Source: Roseateles chitinivorans
GTDB taxonomy: Bacteria > Pseudomonadota > Gammaproteobacteria > Burkholderiales > Burkholderiaceae_C
Assembly: GCF_002761755.1 (NCBI RefSeq)
Contig: NZ_PEOG01000066.1
Span: 1 to 32,882 of the forward strand
Length of the DNA stretch: 32,882 bases
Direction: 5' to 3'
The notes beneath the pieces are model-generated. The model saw only the letters and a program-made list of their open reading frames with translations, made no database searches and was not told the DNA's origin. A program made the translations under genes and the position numbers. Positions within the stretch are counted from its first letter, which is position 1. The number at the start of each line of letters is the position of its first letter. Positions 31,915 to 32,882 of the stretch are shown piece after piece.

Positions 31915-32882
31915 TCACGAGGTCCTGAGGGCGGCCCGCAGCCGCGGCTGGGCCAGCGCCGGCACATGCCGCCGCGCGAGCTCGACCACCGGCAGCAGGC
32001 GGCGGGCCTTCTTGCTCGCATGGTTCTGGGCGATGTCGGCGAGCCGGTGCTCGAGGAACGGGTTCAGCAAGCGGTCGCGCAGGCCGTCCAGGTAGACCAG
32101 CGCCTCGTCGATCTGCCCGAGCGCCGCCAGCACCGGCAGCACCTCGTGCTGCCAGGTGTCCTCGAGCGGCTGGCGCAGCGCGGGGTCCTCCATGGCCTGC
32201 CGGACCGTCATGTCCGGCGCCCGGTCGAAGACCCGCCAGAGTTCCGCCAGCATCGTGTGGCCCAGGTTCAGCAGGAACAGCTTGAGCCGTTCATGCCGCG
32301 CGAGGTCGTCGGTCACGATCAGGGCCGGATGGCGGCATGGCAGCTGCAGGCGCGGCTGCGCCTGCACGGCCCACAGCGCATAGGGCTCGGCCACCGCCCC
32401 GACGGGCTCCAGCGCTTGCGCCACGATGCGGTCGACCAGCGAGTTGGCCCAGACCACATGCGAGAGCAGCCAGTCGATGAAGGCGTCCGGGCAACGCCAG
32501 GACCGCGCCAGCGCCACGACCAGGTCGCCCAGGACGGCGCCGTTGCGCGAGACCAGCTCGCAGGGCAGCAGCGTCAGCGCGGCATCCGGCGCCGCCTGCC
32601 AGCGGTCGTGCAGCAGCACCAGCAGCCGGGCCGGGAAGGCCTCGGGCGCCGGCGCAGTGTCGGCCAGCAGCGTCGCGCCGTCGCGCAGCGACAGCGCCCA
32701 GCCGTCGTCACCGGTGTTGGACACGACCACCCGCACCGGTCCGCGCATCCGGTCGCGCACCGCCTGCCAGTCGGCGGCGGCATGCAGGGTCTCGCGCACC
32801 GAGCGACAGACCCTGCGCGTCTCCACCGGGACGCCGTGCACCAGGCCGCGCAGCAGGACGGGAAAACCGTCCGGGCGGGCCA
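31915..32882 (-). CDS. uxaB: Tagaturonate reductase-like dehydrogenase (mannitol dehydrogenase family), N-terminus beyond window
   Basis: The frame is open to the right edge, with upstream residues reading ARPDGFPVLLRGLVHGVPV, so the N-terminal NAD-binding part is missing. The visible 322 residues show the family pattern: VVVSNTGDDGW, LLPCELVSRNGAVLGDL, DAFIDWLLSHVVWANSLVDRIV, LKLFLLNLGHTMLAEL and FLEHRLADIAQNHASKKARRLLP. The PCEL..NG motif is closer to UxaB (tagaturonate to altronate, NADH-linked) than to UxuB or MtlD, which have SCDN-type sequence there. The product ends soon after the RRLLP helix, shorter at the C-terminus than E. coli UxaB. It is the first visible gene of the uronate operon with rhaM and uxaA. 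Related oxidoreductases of other sugar acids cannot be excluded. Confidence 0.82.
   Translation of the reverse strand, partial: ARPDGFPVLLRGLVHGVPVETRRVCRSVRETLHAAADWQAVRDRMRGPVRVVVSNTGDDGWALSLRDGATLLADTAPAPEAFPARLLVLLHDRWQAAPDAALTLLPCELVSRNGAVLGDLVVALARSWRCPDAFIDWLLSHVVWANSLVDRIVAQALEPVGAVAEPYALWAVQAQPRLQLPCRHPALIVTDDLARHERLKLFLLNLGHTMLAELWRVFDRAPDMTVRQAMEDPALRQPLEDTWQHEVLPVLAALGQIDEALVYLDGLRDRLLNPFLEHRLADIAQNHASKKARRLLPVVELARRHVPALAQPRLRAALRTS

Overview
The window is a GC-rich (roughly 70%), densely coded stretch of bacterial chromosome. The protein families suggest a betaproteobacterium of the order Burkholderiales, Roseateles/Mitsuaria-like. That placement is inference from protein style and base composition; no rRNA or other marker gene is present. 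No tRNA, rRNA, CRISPR array, insertion sequence or phage gene was seen, and no gap between genes exceeds about 250 bases.

Left part (1-9.2 kb): signalling genes. In order: the N-terminal part of a membrane sensor running off the left edge; a stand-alone winged-helix DNA-binding protein; a LuxR-type response regulator overlapping a very large beta-propeller/Y_Y_Y histidine kinase; an orphan periplasmic amino-acid-type binding protein; and a methyl-accepting chemotaxis protein whose stop codon lies inside an exact ten-copy 8-bp tandem repeat. A NodB-type polysaccharide deacetylase is divergent from the chemoreceptor. Middle part (9.2-13.3 kb): a membrane GGDEF protein, a lipoprotein with a long Pro/Ala/Ser linker and an unrecognised catalytic-looking domain, and a membrane-anchored protein of unknown function.

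Right part (13.3-32.9 kb): a plant-polysaccharide utilisation locus. Minus-strand operon A is a flavin-dependent tryptophan-halogenase-like protein, a GH2 with a discoidin-like C-terminus, a second GH2 with GalA-type C-terminal domains, and a GH3 with a PA14 insert. Minus-strand operon B is a TonB-dependent receptor followed by a GH51 alpha-L-arabinofuranosidase. Each operon is divergent from its own FadR-type GntR regulator, and the two regulators are close paralogues. A third minus-strand cluster holds a tagaturonate-reductase-like dehydrogenase (uxaB, cut by the right edge), an L-rhamnose mutarotase-like gene (rhaM) and altronate dehydratase (uxaA).

How it may work (inference): the receptor imports arabinose/galactose-rich oligosaccharides, the exported glycosidases trim them, and the cytoplasmic enzymes take galacturonate through tagaturonate and altronate to 2-keto-3-deoxygluconate, with rhamnose handled alongside. 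This fits pectin side chains (rhamnogalacturonan I) or arabinogalactan. No polysaccharide lyase, GH28 or complete sugar permease lies in the window, so any locus is incomplete here.

The strongest unannotated signal is regulatory. Both divergent promoters carry the same two-block operator: TGGTC-type palindromes 30 bp apart, with 34 of 40 block positions identical and an unconserved 10-bp centre. This suggests that operator and regulator were duplicated together and that both regulators read the same sites.
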